Below, piece after piece: positions 7,997 to 17,441 of a stretch of DNA of 64,000 nucleotides. The translations under genes were made by a program, and so were the position numbers. Position 1 is the first letter of the stretch. Each line of letters begins with the position of its first letter. Below the pieces are notes generated by a model. That model did no database searches. It worked only from the letters and a program-made list of their open reading frames with translations, and was not told where the DNA came from. The DNA is taken from assembly GCA_013426805.1 (NCBI GenBank), contig JACDZG010000030.1, forward strand, positions 1 to 64,000, in the 5' to 3' direction. The stretch is from Chromatiaceae bacterium (lineage in GTDB: Bacteria; Pseudomonadota; Gammaproteobacteria; Chromatiales; Chromatiaceae).

Positions 7997-9619
7997 TCAA
8001 GGGTCGTAGGTACCATCCGCCACCGCGGCATAACGCAGCACCGATTGCGCCGCCAGTCGTCCGGTCTGGGCAGCGCCGTTCATGTAGCCGAAATACGCCT
8101 CGCTCAGGTGTTCCCCGGCAAACACCAGGTTGTCGAAACGCACTTCCCGACCGGCGGACTGGTCTTCGGGTTCGCTCCAGCGCAGGTCCCCGAAGGCGGT
8201 GATCTGGCCCGGCTGGTAATTGGTGTAGGCACCTAAGGCCAGGGGATTCTTGGTCCAGGCAGTGCATGCGTACCGATCGGTGGCGGCTGACCGCAGGCCC
8301 GGCAGGCGGGTTTCCAATCGTTCTACAAAGACGCGTCCCTGGGTGGTCCCCCCGTCTGACGAGAGGGGCACGGTGACCTCACGGGCGCCCAGAAAGAAGG
8401 TCAGTGCGCCGTCCTGACGCTCGGGTTGGTGCTGACTCGCATCCCAGACTTCGGCGAAGCCCAGGTCGGTCCAGGCCTCGCTGGCGAAACCCTCGGGTCC
8501 CTGCCAGGCGCGGCGGGAAAAGCCGGCCAGGATCTTTTCGTTACGGCCCAGGTCCAGCTCGGCCATCGCGCGCCGGAATCGCTCGGGGAGCGCCGCATCG
8601 ATCTTGATCGAGCGCAGGATGGTGAAGGGAACAGTGATGATGGCCTGGTCGGCGCTGATCGTGCGGCCGTTGCTGAAACCCAGGCGGACCGGTTCACCGG
8701 GGACCGAGCGCACCGAGATCAGTTGATGCCCCGTATGGACGCGTGAGCCCAAGCGATTCCCCAAGGCCGCGATGATCCGGCTGTTGCCGCCCTGGATGCA
8801 ATAGGCCTCATTACTTTCACCCAGCACTTCCACGTTGTCTCCGTCCACCCGCGGCAGGGTATAGAGTAACTGGAGCGCGGATGCAGACTCCGGTTCGCTG
8901 CCGAATTCGGTGCGGATGGAGGTCTCGACCAGGCTGCGCACCCAGGGTTGAGGAATCAGGTCCTGATGGCGATCCAGGTAGGCGGTCACCGACGATTGAT
9001 CGAAGACCGCGAGCTGGCGGTCCGGGTCCTCGTCCACCAAGGTGGCGTCGGCCCCGATCTGCGCCGCCAGGGGCCGCAGCAGTCGTGCCAGTTCGGCCGG
9101 GTCGCGGCGTGCCCCGCCGAAAAAAAAGGCGGTGTTGGGGTAGCGGCGGCTTGCCGGGGACTCGGCGCGATTGTAGATCTTGAGGCCGAATTCCCTGGCC
9201 AAATCCAGCATGTCCGTGTGATCTGAGTTGATGAACTCGCCGCCGAGCTCGGTGATCAGACCGGTGCCGACCACATCGGCGCGCGACAGAATGCGTCCGC
9301 CGAGTCGCTCGGCGGCCTCGTAGAGATGGACATTGACGCCGGCTTTCAACAGCCGGTGCGCGGCGTTCAGGCCGCTGAGCCCGCCGCCGACCACCGCCAC
9401 GCGATGGACCTTGAAGCCCCGTGCGGACTGCGGCTCGTCCGGTCCGGACGGGTTGCCCAGTGCGAGCGCCGGTGCCGCGAGTGCGGTCGTGGCGAGAAAG
9501 CGGCGGCGGCTCCAGCGCGCCCCAGCGCTAGGAGCATCCGGGCGCGCTCCCGACAGGTGTTCGCGACGGGCCGCGTGCAGCGCACGCAGCAGGGTACGGT
9601 AGACTGGGGTATGGGCCAT
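7997..9619 (-). CDS. Tat-exported flavin monoamine oxidase family protein
   Basis: An FAD-dependent amine oxidase of 540 residues. The N-terminus has a twin-arginine signal (SRRRFLATTALAAPALALG, about 37-55), so the enzyme probably folds with FAD in the cytoplasm and is exported. The FAD-binding motif VAVVGGGLSGLNAAHRLL is followed by YEAAERLGGRI, the second flavin-contact element. The C-terminal GEHLSEAYFGYMNGAAQTG matches the family's conserved flavin-proximal end. The substrate cannot be told from sequence. It stands alone, 63 bases downstream of pmbA on the same strand. Confidence 0.85.
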   Translation of the reverse strand: MAHTPVYRTLLRALHAARREHLSGARPDAPSAGARWSRRRFLATTALAAPALALGNPSGPDEPQSARGFKVHRVAVVGGGLSGLNAAHRLLKAGVNVHLYEAAERLGGRILSRADVVGTGLITELGGEFINSDHTDMLDLAREFGLKIYNRAESPASRRYPNTAFFFGGARRDPAELARLLRPLAAQIGADATLVDEDPDRQLAVFDQSSVTAYLDRHQDLIPQPWVRSLVETSIRTEFGSEPESASALQLLYTLPRVDGDNVEVLGESNEAYCIQGGNSRIIAALGNRLGSRVHTGHQLISVRSVPGEPVRLGFSNGRTISADQAIITVPFTILRSIKIDAALPERFRRAMAELDLGRNEKILAGFSRRAWQGPEGFASEAWTDLGFAEVWDASQHQPERQDGALTFFLGAREVTVPLSSDGGTTQGRVFVERLETRLPGLRSAATDRYACTAWTKNPLALGAYTNYQPGQITAFGDLRWSEPEDQSAGREVRFDNLVFAGEHLSEAYFGYMNGAAQTGRLAAQSVLRYAAVADGTYDP

Positions 9620-9682
9620 GGAAAGGATTCCCCAATGATCAGGCGATCCCGCGGTGCCGCGGCTGCGAGCCCCCGCTCCGGA

Positions 9683-11032
9683 TTATTCGCCGGCGATTGT
9701 CATCTCACCGATCAGCCAGGAGCCGGTGCGAGTGCTGCCGGGGAAGTCGCAATCGTTACCCACGGCGACCAGACCCGCGAACATCTCCTTGAGATTGCCG
9801 GCGATGGTGATCTCCTCCACCGGAAACTGGATCTCACCGTGCTCCACCCAGAATCCGGCGGCGCCGCGTGAGTAGTCGCCGGTGACCGCGTTCACGCCAT
9901 GCCCCATGAGTTCGGTGACGAAGAGTCCGGTTCCCATGAGTGCGAGCATCCCCGTCCGATCCAGTTCACCCATGTCGATGCTGAGGTTGCGCACGCCGCC
10001 GGCGTTGCCGGTGGTCGGCAGCTTGAGTCGGCATCCGGAATAGGCGTCCAACAAATAGGTGCGCAGCACGCCCTCGCTCACCAAATCCTTGGACCAGGTG
10101 GTCACGCCGTCGCCGTCGAAGGGTGCGCTGGCGAGCCCGCGCGGCAGCAGGGGCTGCTCGTGGATGCGGACGAAATCGGGGAAGATGGTTTCATTCAAGT
10201 GGTCGAGCAGGAAGCTGGAACGCCGGTAGAGACTGCCGCCGGAGATGGCGGACACCAGGCTGCGCAGCAGTCCGGCGGCCACCTCGGCACGGAACAGCAC
10301 CGGGGCCTTGCGGGTGTCGATCTGCCGGGCACCCAGGCGGGCGACGGTGCGCTCCGCCGCGCGCTCGCCGACACCGCGGGCCGGGTCGAGATCGGCTGCG
10401 GCGCGCGCGCTGGTCCACCAGTAGTCCCGCTGCATGGCGTCCCCGTCCTCACCGACCACGGCGCAGCTCAACCCGTGGCGGGTGCTCGGATAGCCGCCGA
10501 TGAAACCGTGGCTGTTGCCATAGACCTGGAGCCCCATGTGGGTGCTCAAGGACGCCCCCTCGGAGTTGACGATGCGCGCGTCGTAGGCGCGGGCGGCATC
10601 CTCACATTCGGCGGCGATGCGGATGGCCTCATCGACGCCGAGCGGCCAGGGGTGGTAGAGATCCAGGTCGGGGATCGCGCGCGCCATCAAGGCCGCGTCG
10701 GCCAGATGGGCGCAGGGGTCCTCCTGGGTCTGCGCGGCGATCGTGCAGGCGGCGGCGACGGTATCGCGTAGCGAGGCCGGGCTCAAATCCGTGGTGCTGG
10801 CGGAACCCTTGTGATGGCCGAAATAGACGGTGATGCCGAGCCCGTTATCGCGCGTGTGCTCGACGGTCTCCACTTCTCCCAGGCGCACGGAAACCTCCAG
10901 GCCGGCGCTGCTGCCGACCGAGGCTTCGGCGGCACTGGCGCCGCGGTCTTTGGCCTCCCGCAAGAGATCTTCGATGTGTTGCTGCAAGCGCGCCAGGCGC
11001 TCGGCCGTGTCCTCGGTGGCGGTGATGGTCAT
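9683..11032 (-). CDS. pmbA: Metalloprotease PmbA/TldE subunit
   Basis: The partner of TldD. In E. coli the TldD/TldE heterodimer degrades unfolded peptides such as the microcin B17 leader and the antitoxin CcdA. The 449-residue length fits. Family stretches seen include LEVSVRLGEVETVEHTRDNG near residue 50, LNETIFPDFVRIHEQP in the middle, and the C-terminal FWVEHGEIQFPVEEITIAGN. It lacks the HExxxH zinc motif, as expected for TldE; catalysis belongs to TldD. It lies 25 bases after tldD on the same strand, so co-transcription and heterodimer formation are likely. Confidence 0.94.
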   Translation of the reverse strand: MTITATEDTAERLARLQQHIEDLLREAKDRGASAAEASVGSSAGLEVSVRLGEVETVEHTRDNGLGITVYFGHHKGSASTTDLSPASLRDTVAAACTIAAQTQEDPCAHLADAALMARAIPDLDLYHPWPLGVDEAIRIAAECEDAARAYDARIVNSEGASLSTHMGLQVYGNSHGFIGGYPSTRHGLSCAVVGEDGDAMQRDYWWTSARAAADLDPARGVGERAAERTVARLGARQIDTRKAPVLFRAEVAAGLLRSLVSAISGGSLYRRSSFLLDHLNETIFPDFVRIHEQPLLPRGLASAPFDGDGVTTWSKDLVSEGVLRTYLLDAYSGCRLKLPTTGNAGGVRNLSIDMGELDRTGMLALMGTGLFVTELMGHGVNAVTGDYSRGAAGFWVEHGEIQFPVEEITIAGNLKEMFAGLVAVGNDCDFPGSTRTGSWLIGEMTIAGE

Positions 11033-11057
11033 ATCAGGTCCTTATCGGTAACTGGTG

Positions 11058-12500
11058 TTAGGCGGTGGTCCCACCGACCGTCAGGCTGTCGATGCGCATG
11101 GTCGGTTGGCCCACGCCGACCGGGACACTCTGGCCCTCCTTGCCGCAGGTGCCGACGCCGGCGTCGAGCGCGAGGTCGTTGCCGATCATGCTGACCCTGG
11201 TCAAGACGTCAGGCCCGTTGCCGATCAGGGTCGCCCCCTTCACCGGTCGGCCGATCTTCCCGCCCTCGATCAGATAGGCCTCGCTGGTGGAAAACACGAA
11301 TTTGCCGGAGGTGATGTCCACCTGTCCACCTCCGAAGTTTACCGCATAGAGCCCCTTGTCCACCGAGGCGATGATCTCCTGAGGGTCGCGGGTTCCGGCC
11401 AGCATATAGGTATTGGTCATGCGCGGCATCGGCAGGTGAGCGTAGGACTCGCGCCGGCCGTTTCCGGTGGAACGTACCCCCATGAGCCGGGCGTTGAGCT
11501 TGTCCTGCATGTAGCCGCGCAGAATGCCGTCCTCGATCAACACGGTATTTTGACTGGGGGTGCCTTCATCGTCCATGTTGAGCGATCCGCGCCGACCGGC
11601 CAGGGTGCCGTCATCCACGACCGTCACCCCGGGGGCGGCCACCCGTTCACCCACGCGGCCGGCGAAGGCCGAGGTCTCCTTGCGGTTGAAATCCCCCTCC
11701 AGACCGTGGCCGATCGCCTCGTGCAGCAGGATGCCCGGCCAGCCGGCGCCCAGCACCACGGTCATGGTTCCGGCCGGGGCCGGTTCCGCCTCCAGGTTGG
11801 TCAGGGCCAGACGCACCGCCTCGCGGGCGAACCCCAGGGCGCGGTCCTCCAGCAGCAGCCAACCCAAATCGGCCCGCGCGCCGCCGCCGCTGCCGCCCTG
11901 CTCGCGGCGGCCGTTTTCTTCGGCGATCACGCTGACGTTCAACCGCACCAGCGGGCGCACATCCGCCGCCAGGGTGCCGTCATCGGCCAGGACCATCACG
12001 ATATCCTGAACGGCCACGACGCTCGCGCTGACCTTGGTCACCCGCGGGTCCATGCGTCTTGCCTCCGCATCCACCCGTTTGAGCAGCGCCACCTGATCCG
12101 CATCGGGCAGGCTCACCAGCGGGTTGATGGGCTCATAGAGCCGATGGACCGCCGCCTGGTTGGCGATGCGCACCTGGGCGTGTTGGCCGGCGCCGGCAAT
12201 GGCGCGGGCGGCCTCGGCGGCCTGTGCCAGGGCCGGGAAGGTGATTTCATCGGAGTAGGCGAAACCGGTTTTTTCGCCGCAGATGGCGCGGATGCCCGCT
12301 CCTTGCTCGATACTGAAATTGCCGTCCTTGATGATCCCATCTTCCAGCACCCAGGATTGCAGGCGGCTGTTCTGAAAATAGATGTCGGCGGCATCCAGCG
12401 CCGAGCCCGCGAGCAGGCCGAGCAGCCGGTCCAGGTCGTGCTCGGTGAGTCCGGCCGGTGCCAGGATGCTGTCGCGGGCGATGGTGATGGAATCGTTCAT
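11058..12500 (-). CDS. tldD: Metalloprotease TldD
   Basis: The catalytic, zinc-binding half of the TldD/TldE protease, 480 residues. The metal-binding HExxxH appears as [18 protein letters not shown]-terminal family signatures are [20 protein letters not shown] and [17 protein letters not shown] chose ATG 12500 ([10 protein letters not shown]) because homologues begin just before the [10 protein letters not shown] helix; the frame stays open to 12575 but that extension has no family similarity. It lies 81 bases downstream of the nitrilase gene and 25 bases upstream of pmbA. Confidence 0.95.
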   Translation of the reverse strand: MNDSITIARDSILAPAGLTEHDLDRLLGLLAGSALDAADIYFQNSRLQSWVLEDGIIKDGNFSIEQGAGIRAICGEKTGFAYSDEITFPALAQAAEAARAIAGAGQHAQVRIANQAAVHRLYEPINPLVSLPDADQVALLKRVDAEARRMDPRVTKVSASVVAVQDIVMVLADDGTLAADVRPLVRLNVSVIAEENGRREQGGSGGGARADLGWLLLEDRALGFAREAVRLALTNLEAEPAPAGTMTVVLGAGWPGILLHEAIGHGLEGDFNRKETSAFAGRVGERVAAPGVTVVDDGTLAGRRGSLNMDDEGTPSQNTVLIEDGILRGYMQDKLNARLMGVRSTGNGRRESYAHLPMPRMTNTYMLAGTRDPQEIIASVDKGLYAVNFGGGQVDITSGKFVFSTSEAYLIEGGKIGRPVKGATLIGNGPDVLTRVSMIGNDLALDAGVGTCGKEGQSVPVGVGQPTMRIDSLTVGGTTA

Positions 12501-12581
12501 AGGATGAGTCGGACTCGCTGTCGGTAAACTGGTCATGGCGCCGTTGCAACCCGCTCGCGGGGTCAGCCGACGCATCTTCGC

Positions 12582-13433
12582 TTAACCCTCAATCGTGCGG
12601 GTCTGGAGCGCGCATTTCAAACGGCGGTGTTCGATACTGGGAAAGGTGCGGCGCACGGCGGCTTGGTGTTCCGCATCCACGACGCCGTGGACGACGCCGG
12701 TGCCGTGGGGCAACCGTGCCGAAATAGTGCCCCAGGGGTCTACGATCATGCTGTGCCCGTGGGTTTCCCGGCCGTTGTCGTGAACACCGACCTGAGCGGC
12801 GGCCAGGACATAGACTAGGTTTTCGATGGCCCGTGCCCGCACCAGCGTCTCCCAATGGGCCTGACCCGTGACGGCGGTAAAGGCCGCCGGAATGGCGAGG
12901 ACCTCCAGACCCGCGTCGAGCATCTGCCGGAACAGCTCCGGGAAGCGCAAGTCATAGCATACCGCCAACCCCAGCCGGCCGCAGGGACTGTCGATCACCA
13001 GCGATTGGTTGCCGGGCGCGAAGGTCGCTGATTCCTGGTAACACTGTGCGACGCCGGGCACGGAGACGTCGAACAGGTGAATCTTGTCGTAGCGGGCAAC
13101 CCGCTGACCGTGCGCGTCGAACACGAGACAGGCCGCGCGGACCCGATCGGCCTCAGGTCCTGCCAGTGGGATGGTGCCGCCGACCAGCCACACCCGCTGC
13201 TGTGCGGCGATCCGTGACAAAAAGGACTGGACTGGACCCTGGCCGTCGGGTTCCCGCAAGTCAATTTGGTCCTCCGCGCGCAGGCCCATGAAGGCGAAGC
13301 ACTCGGGCAGCACCACCAGGTGCGCGCCGGCCGCCGCCGCTTCCTTGATCAGCCGCTCCGCCTCCAGGAGATTGGCCGCGACATCGCGGCCGGTCGCCAT
13401 CTGGACCGCCGCTACTTTGCATTCGCTACGCAT
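12582..13433 (-). CDS. Carbon-nitrogen hydrolase of the Nit/deaminated-glutathione amidase type
   Basis: A nitrilase-superfamily amidase, 283 residues. The catalytic triad is visible: Glu in VVLPECFAFMG, Lys in RYDKIHLFDV and Cys in LAVCYDLRFPELFR. The last sequence and HLFDV are typical of the Nit1/NitB branch, whose members hydrolyse deaminated glutathione or omega-amides; exact substrate is inference. Start 13433 (MRSECKVAAVQM) matches the family; the frame continues to 13661 through repeat DNA. In Pseudomonas aeruginosa the homologue sits between yhdP and tldD. Here tldD follows directly, but yhdP is 11 kb away. Confidence 0.9.
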   Translation of the reverse strand: MRSECKVAAVQMATGRDVAANLLEAERLIKEAAAAGAHLVVLPECFAFMGLRAEDQIDLREPDGQGPVQSFLSRIAAQQRVWLVGGTIPLAGPEADRVRAACLVFDAHGQRVARYDKIHLFDVSVPGVAQCYQESATFAPGNQSLVIDSPCGRLGLAVCYDLRFPELFRQMLDAGLEVLAIPAAFTAVTGQAHWETLVRARAIENLVYVLAAAQVGVHDNGRETHGHSMIVDPWGTISARLPHGTGVVHGVVDAEHQAAVRRTFPSIEHRRLKCALQTRTIEG

Positions 13434-13498
13434 TGGGTCACCTCTGGTGCGCTCGCGGGCATGGATCATCGTTCCGGCCGGACCGGATGGGCCAAGCC

Positions 13499-13671
13499 GT
13501 AGGGTGCGGTGAGGAACGAACCGCACCGCCCCCGGTTGGTGCGGTTCGTTCCCGGCACGAGTGGCGAATGATGCGCCCGCGCTCTTGACTCTGCTGGCAC
13601 TCGGTTTCGCCGTGCGGTTCGTTCCCGGCACGAGTGGCGAAAGATGCGGTTCGTTCCTCACCGCATCCTAC
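13499..13671. repeat. Palindromic intergenic element with internal direct repeats
   Basis: Two 27-base arms, 13499-13525 and 13645-13671, are inverted copies with one visible mismatch. Between and overlapping them are two near-identical 36-base direct repeats, 13540-13575 and 13613-13648, differing at one position. The element lies between the nitrilase gene and the RCC1 protein gene, at the left edge of the island that separates nit from yhdP. It could be a REP/MITE-like element; no open reading frame is evident. Confidence 0.75.
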
Positions 13672-13693
13672 GAAGGTATCAGCGAAGGGTTCC

Positions 13694-15790
13694 TCAGGGG
13701 CCGACCGTATAGACCGCCGTTTTCTGGTTATTGCCCTCGCGGGTTTCCCAGGTACCGCAGTAACTATCCACGAAGGCACGCAGGGTTTTGGTCCCGGCAG
13801 CCCCGCCGAGCAGTCCGTCGATGGTCAAAGTGGCGCTGGCGCCCGCCGCCAGGGTACCGACACTGACAAAGGTGTCGCCATCCGCACGACAGGTTTGGGC
13901 CGTCGGTTGATCGGCCCAAACCTCCAGGTAGCCTCCATTGCCGGCCCCCGAGCCCTGGTTCTTGACCGTCACCGCGGCGCTGAAGGTCGCGCCGGCGCTC
14001 GGGCCGGGTGAGGGCAGGGCGATGCTGGTCACCACGAAATCCGGCGTCGGCCGGCCAGAGACGGTGTAGGCCTTGGTGAACTGGTTGTAGGTCTCATTGG
14101 TTTCCGCGGTCCGGCACTGGCTGTCGACGAACACACGCAGGGTCTTGGTGCCGGCTGTCCCGGCAGGCAGGCCGTTGACCGTCACCGTGCGTTTGGCGCC
14201 GGGCGCGACGCGCCCCAGGGTGGCCGCTTGGTCCCCGACCGCGCTGCAACCCTGGGTGTCGCCCTGGTTGGCCCAGACCTGCAGGGTGCCGGGCGTCCCG
14301 GCGACCGTGCCCTGGTTCTGCACCGTGATGGTGGCGCTGAACGTGCTGTTGGCGAGCGGGTCACGCGGGTTCAGGGTCACACCGGTCACCACGAAATCGG
14401 GGGCGTTCGGCCCCAGGAACCCGGCAACCTGCACCGGCCGCGGACGGTCCGTGGTGGTGCCGTCGCCGAGTTGACCGTATCCGTTATATCCCCAGGCCCA
14501 GAGGCTGCCGTCGGTCTTGCGGGCCAGCGTGTGTTGATCGCCGCCTGACACGGCCGCGACCCCGCTGAGAACTCGGACCGGCGTATGACGCTCGGTGGTG
14601 GTGCCGTCGCCGATCTGGCCGGACACGTTCTGCCCACAGGCCCAGAGGCTGCTGTCGGTCTTGATGGCCAGGGTGTGCTTACCGCCGGCTGACACGGCCG
14701 CGACGCCGGTCAAGACCCGGACCGGCGTTGACTGATTGGTGGTGGTGCCGTCGCCGAGCTGGCCGTAGTAGTTGTAACCCCAGGCCCAGAGGCTGCCGTC
14801 GGTCTTGATGGCCAGGGTATGGGAACTGCCCGCCGCCACGGCCGCGACGTCGGTCAGGACCTGGACCGGCGTTGACTGATTGGTGGTGGAGCCGTCGCCG
14901 AGCTGGCCAGCGTAATTGTTTCCCCAGGCCCAGAGGCTGCCGTCGGTCTTGAGGGCCAGGGTATGGTAGCTGCCCGCCGCCACGGCCGCGACGTCGGTCA
15001 GGATCTGGACCGGCGTTGACTGATCGGTGGTGGAGCCGTCGCCGAGTTGACCTTGCGAGTTTCTCCCCCAGGCCCAGACGCTGCCATCGGTCTTGAGGGC
15101 CAGGGAGTGACCAGTGCCGACCGCTGTGGCCGCGACCCCGGTCAAGATCTGAAGCGGAACGATTGTCCACGAGGTGTTGCCTAGGTCGTCATTCCCCCAG
15201 GTCCAGAGGCTGCCGTCGGTCTTGATGGCCAGGGTATGGTAGCTGCCCGCCGCCACGGCCGCGACCCCGGTCATGATTCGTACCGGCGTTGCGCGGTTAT
15301 CGGTGGTGCCGTCGCCGAGTTGGCCGGCCGGGTTGCGACCCCAGGCCCAGAGGCTATCGTTGGTCTTGACGGCCAGGCTGTGCCAGTAACCGGCGGACAG
15401 CCGCTGCATGTCCGGATTGCCGCCAGCGGCAACGCTCGCCGCCCAGGGCGAGCCCAGCAGCGCGTCCAGCCCGATGGTATCGACCCGCAACGTCAGGCTG
15501 GCCGAACCGGCGGTTCGCTGTACCTCGTCATAGGACCCGGCCGGCAAGGAGAACAACAGATCCTGCACCGTCTGCTCCAGTTCATCCGCCGCCGCACTCA
15601 AATCCACCCGCACGGTCAGCCGGCCCGCGGCGGCTACCTGGTCGCGCAGGGCCGCCGCACTGGTCGACGCGGTGTTGCCGGCCGCGACCTGGCCCAGGGC
15701 CAGACTCAGGACCAGTGTCAAACACAAGAGAAAAAGTGCCGCGCGGTGGTCGCGCGGCCCCGGATAGCGTCGAAGCAGTTCAAAAGACAT
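13694..15790 (-). CDS. Exported RCC1-repeat protein with two C-terminal CARDB domains
   Basis: 698 residues. An N-terminal hydrophobic signal (about 18-38, [21 protein letters not shown]) predicts export. Residues about 130-480 contain seven repeats of the RCC1 type (pattern [20 protein letters not shown]...GQLGDGTT), enough for one seven-bladed propeller. Two CARDB-like immunoglobulin-fold domains follow (each starting PDFVVT and ending near TKTLR.FVDS). The combination suggests a cell-surface or secreted binding protein; the ligand is unknown. Start 15790 has a GAGGG stretch 12 bases upstream. The 150-bp DNA repeats are similar enough to permit recombination. Confidence 0.8.
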   Translation of the reverse strand: MSFELLRRYPGPRDHRAALFLLCLTLVLSLALGQVAAGNTASTSAAALRDQVAAAGRLTVRVDLSAAADELEQTVQDLLFSLPAGSYDEVQRTAGSASLTLRVDTIGLDALLGSPWAASVAAGGNPDMQRLSAGYWHSLAVKTNDSLWAWGRNPAGQLGDGTTDNRATPVRIMTGVAAVAAGSYHTLAIKTDGSLWTWGNDDLGNTSWTIVPLQILTGVAATAVGTGHSLALKTDGSVWAWGRNSQGQLGDGSTTDQSTPVQILTDVAAVAAGSYHTLALKTDGSLWAWGNNYAGQLGDGSTTNQSTPVQVLTDVAAVAAGSSHTLAIKTDGSLWAWGYNYYGQLGDGTTTNQSTPVRVLTGVAAVSAGGKHTLAIKTDSSLWACGQNVSGQIGDGTTTERHTPVRVLSGVAAVSGGDQHTLARKTDGSLWAWGYNGYGQLGDGTTTDRPRPVQVAGFLGPNAPDFVVTGVTLNPRDPLANSTFSATITVQNQGTVAGTPGTLQVWANQGDTQGCSAVGDQAATLGRVAPGAKRTVTVNGLPAGTAGTKTLRVFVDSQCRTAETNETYNQFTKAYTVSGRPTPDFVVTSIALPSPGPSAGATFSAAVTVKNQGSGAGNGGYLEVWADQPTAQTCRADGDTFVSVGTLAAGASATLTIDGLLGGAAGTKTLRAFVDSYCGTWETREGNNQKTAVYTVGP

Positions 15791-16041
15791 GCGTATTTCC
15801 CTCTGCTGTGAATGGTTTGGCAGGCGCCGGTGGACACTAGCATGGTGGCGTGTTGTGTTCAATCGCTACCGGGCGGATAAACCGGACCAGCGGACGCGGT
15901 GCGCGTCGGGCGGTGATCGACCGCGCCATGGCGGGCGCCGACGTGCCGGCGAGATTGACCCGCCGACCGAACGCCTGAACAATACCCAACCGACCCTGGT
16001 GTTTCCTCTCCACCCGCAGCTTGACACTGAGCCTGACCCAC

Positions 16042-17151
16042 ATGGACGCAACCGACGCCACCCCCCACTGCGCTACTCCGCCGGAACCGGAACCGGAACC
16101 GCTGCGCAGCGTGCATACCTCGAGTTTTCCCGAGATCCTGCGCACGCTGAATTGCTCGCTGCTGATCTCGACCTATCAGGCCGGCAAGCTCATCGTCGCG
16201 CGCAATGACGGTGGGGTGCTCAACACCCATTTCCGTGCCTTCGCCAAACCCATGGGACTGGCCGCCAACGCGCGGCGGTTCGCGCTGGGCACCGCCCGTG
16301 CGGTGGAAAGCTACGTCAACATGCCCGCGGTGACCCGCAAGTTGGATCCCCCGGACCGCCACGATGCCTGCTACCTCCCGCGCGACACCCATGTCACCGG
16401 CGACATCGATATACACGAAATGGACTGGGACGCCGAAGGCCAACTCTGGTGTGTCAATACCCGGTTTTCCTGTCTGTGCACCCTGGATCACGATAACAGC
16501 TTTGTCCCGCGCTGGCGGCCGGCTTTCGTCTCGGCGCTGAGCCCGGAGGACCGCTGTCATCTCAACGGACTGGGCATGGCGGAGGGGCGCCCCCGCTATG
16601 TGACCGCGCTCGGGGAGAGCGATGTGCCTCAGGGGTGGCGCGACAACAAGGCCGCGGGCGGGGTGTTGATCAACGTGGAAACCGGCCAAACGCTCAGCCG
16701 AGGGCTGTCCATGCCGCACTCACCGCGGTGGTATGCGGAGCGGCTCTGGGTGCTCGAATCGGGCAACGGCAGTCTGGCCACCGTCGATCCCGACTCGGGC
16801 CGGCTTCACACCATCGCGCAAGTGCCCGGTTTCACGCGGGGCCTGGATTTCTTTGGGCCATTTGCCTTCATCGGGCTGTCGCAAGTGCGGGAGAGCGCCA
16901 TGTTCAGCGGCCTCCCGCTCACGGAGCGGCTGAAAGAACGCACCTGCGGGGTCTGGGTGGTTGACCTGCGCAACGGACAGATCGCGGCCTTCCTGCGCTT
17001 CGAGGCGGCGGTGCAGGAGATCTTCGCCGTCAAGGTGCTGCCCGGCATTCGGTTTCCCGAAATCCTGGAGCCCACGGACGAGCGCATCGCGGCCTCTTAC
17101 ATGTTGCCCGACGAGGCGCTCAAGGACGTACCCGCGGAGCGGCTGAGCTAG
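16042..17151 (+). CDS. TIGR03032 family protein (DUF4915)
   Basis: 369 residues without a signal peptide. Conserved family stretches run through the whole protein: LLISTYQAGKLIVARND, THFRAFAKPMGLAANARR, DTHVTGDIDIHEMDWD, NTRFSCLCTLDHDNSFVPRW, PEDRCHLNGLGM, GLSMPHSPRWY, FGPFAFIGLSQVRESAMFSG. The family is predicted to form a beta-propeller and has no settled function; members are often encoded near large repeat proteins or glycosylation genes, which fits its place in this island. Divergent from the RCC1 gene. ATG 16042 is preferred; a TTG at 16021 is possible. Confidence 0.85.
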   Translation: MDATDATPHCATPPEPEPEPLRSVHTSSFPEILRTLNCSLLISTYQAGKLIVARNDGGVLNTHFRAFAKPMGLAANARRFALGTARAVESYVNMPAVTRKLDPPDRHDACYLPRDTHVTGDIDIHEMDWDAEGQLWCVNTRFSCLCTLDHDNSFVPRWRPAFVSALSPEDRCHLNGLGMAEGRPRYVTALGESDVPQGWRDNKAAGGVLINVETGQTLSRGLSMPHSPRWYAERLWVLESGNGSLATVDPDSGRLHTIAQVPGFTRGLDFFGPFAFIGLSQVRESAMFSGLPLTERLKERTCGVWVVDLRNGQIAAFLRFEAAVQEIFAVKVLPGIRFPEILEPTDERIAASYMLPDEALKDVPAERLS

Positions 17152-17217
17152 GGCGTCCGCGCGAGGCTAGGCCAGGCCAGGCCGCGTGCGGGTCGGCAGT
17201 GCGCACGCGCGGGCCTT

Positions 17218-17345
17218 GATCATCGTTCCGGCTGGCCGCGCACGGTCCGCTCAGCGGACCCTACGGTAACACCGTGACCTGTAGGGTCCGCTGTGCGGAC
17301 CGACGACCGTGCAGATCGCGCGGTGGTCGGGTGTATGACCAAGGC
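17218..17345. repeat. Hairpin-containing intergenic repeat, copy A
   Basis: Contains the stem-loop formed by ggtccgctcagcggacccta and tagggtccgctgtgcggacc around the loop cggtaacaccgtgacc. A tail (gaccgtgcagatcgcgcggt) follows that is shared with copy B at 24424-24530. The left flank (ggtccgc preceded by atcatcgttccggc) resembles the left flank of the 13499 element. It lies between the TIGR03032 gene and the 3' end of the giant surface-protein gene. Confidence 0.7.
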
Positions 17346-17441
17346 CCACGCGCGGCATACCAACGTCCGCTCCGCAGACCCGCCGGCCGGAGCCGCAACG
17401 CGGTCGGCGGTCTGCGGGCGGTTGTCATGAGTGTACCCCTG

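Noticed and set aside
11055-12527. 490-codon plus-strand open frame
   Set aside because: Antisense to tldD, which carries the HExxxH motif and full family similarity.
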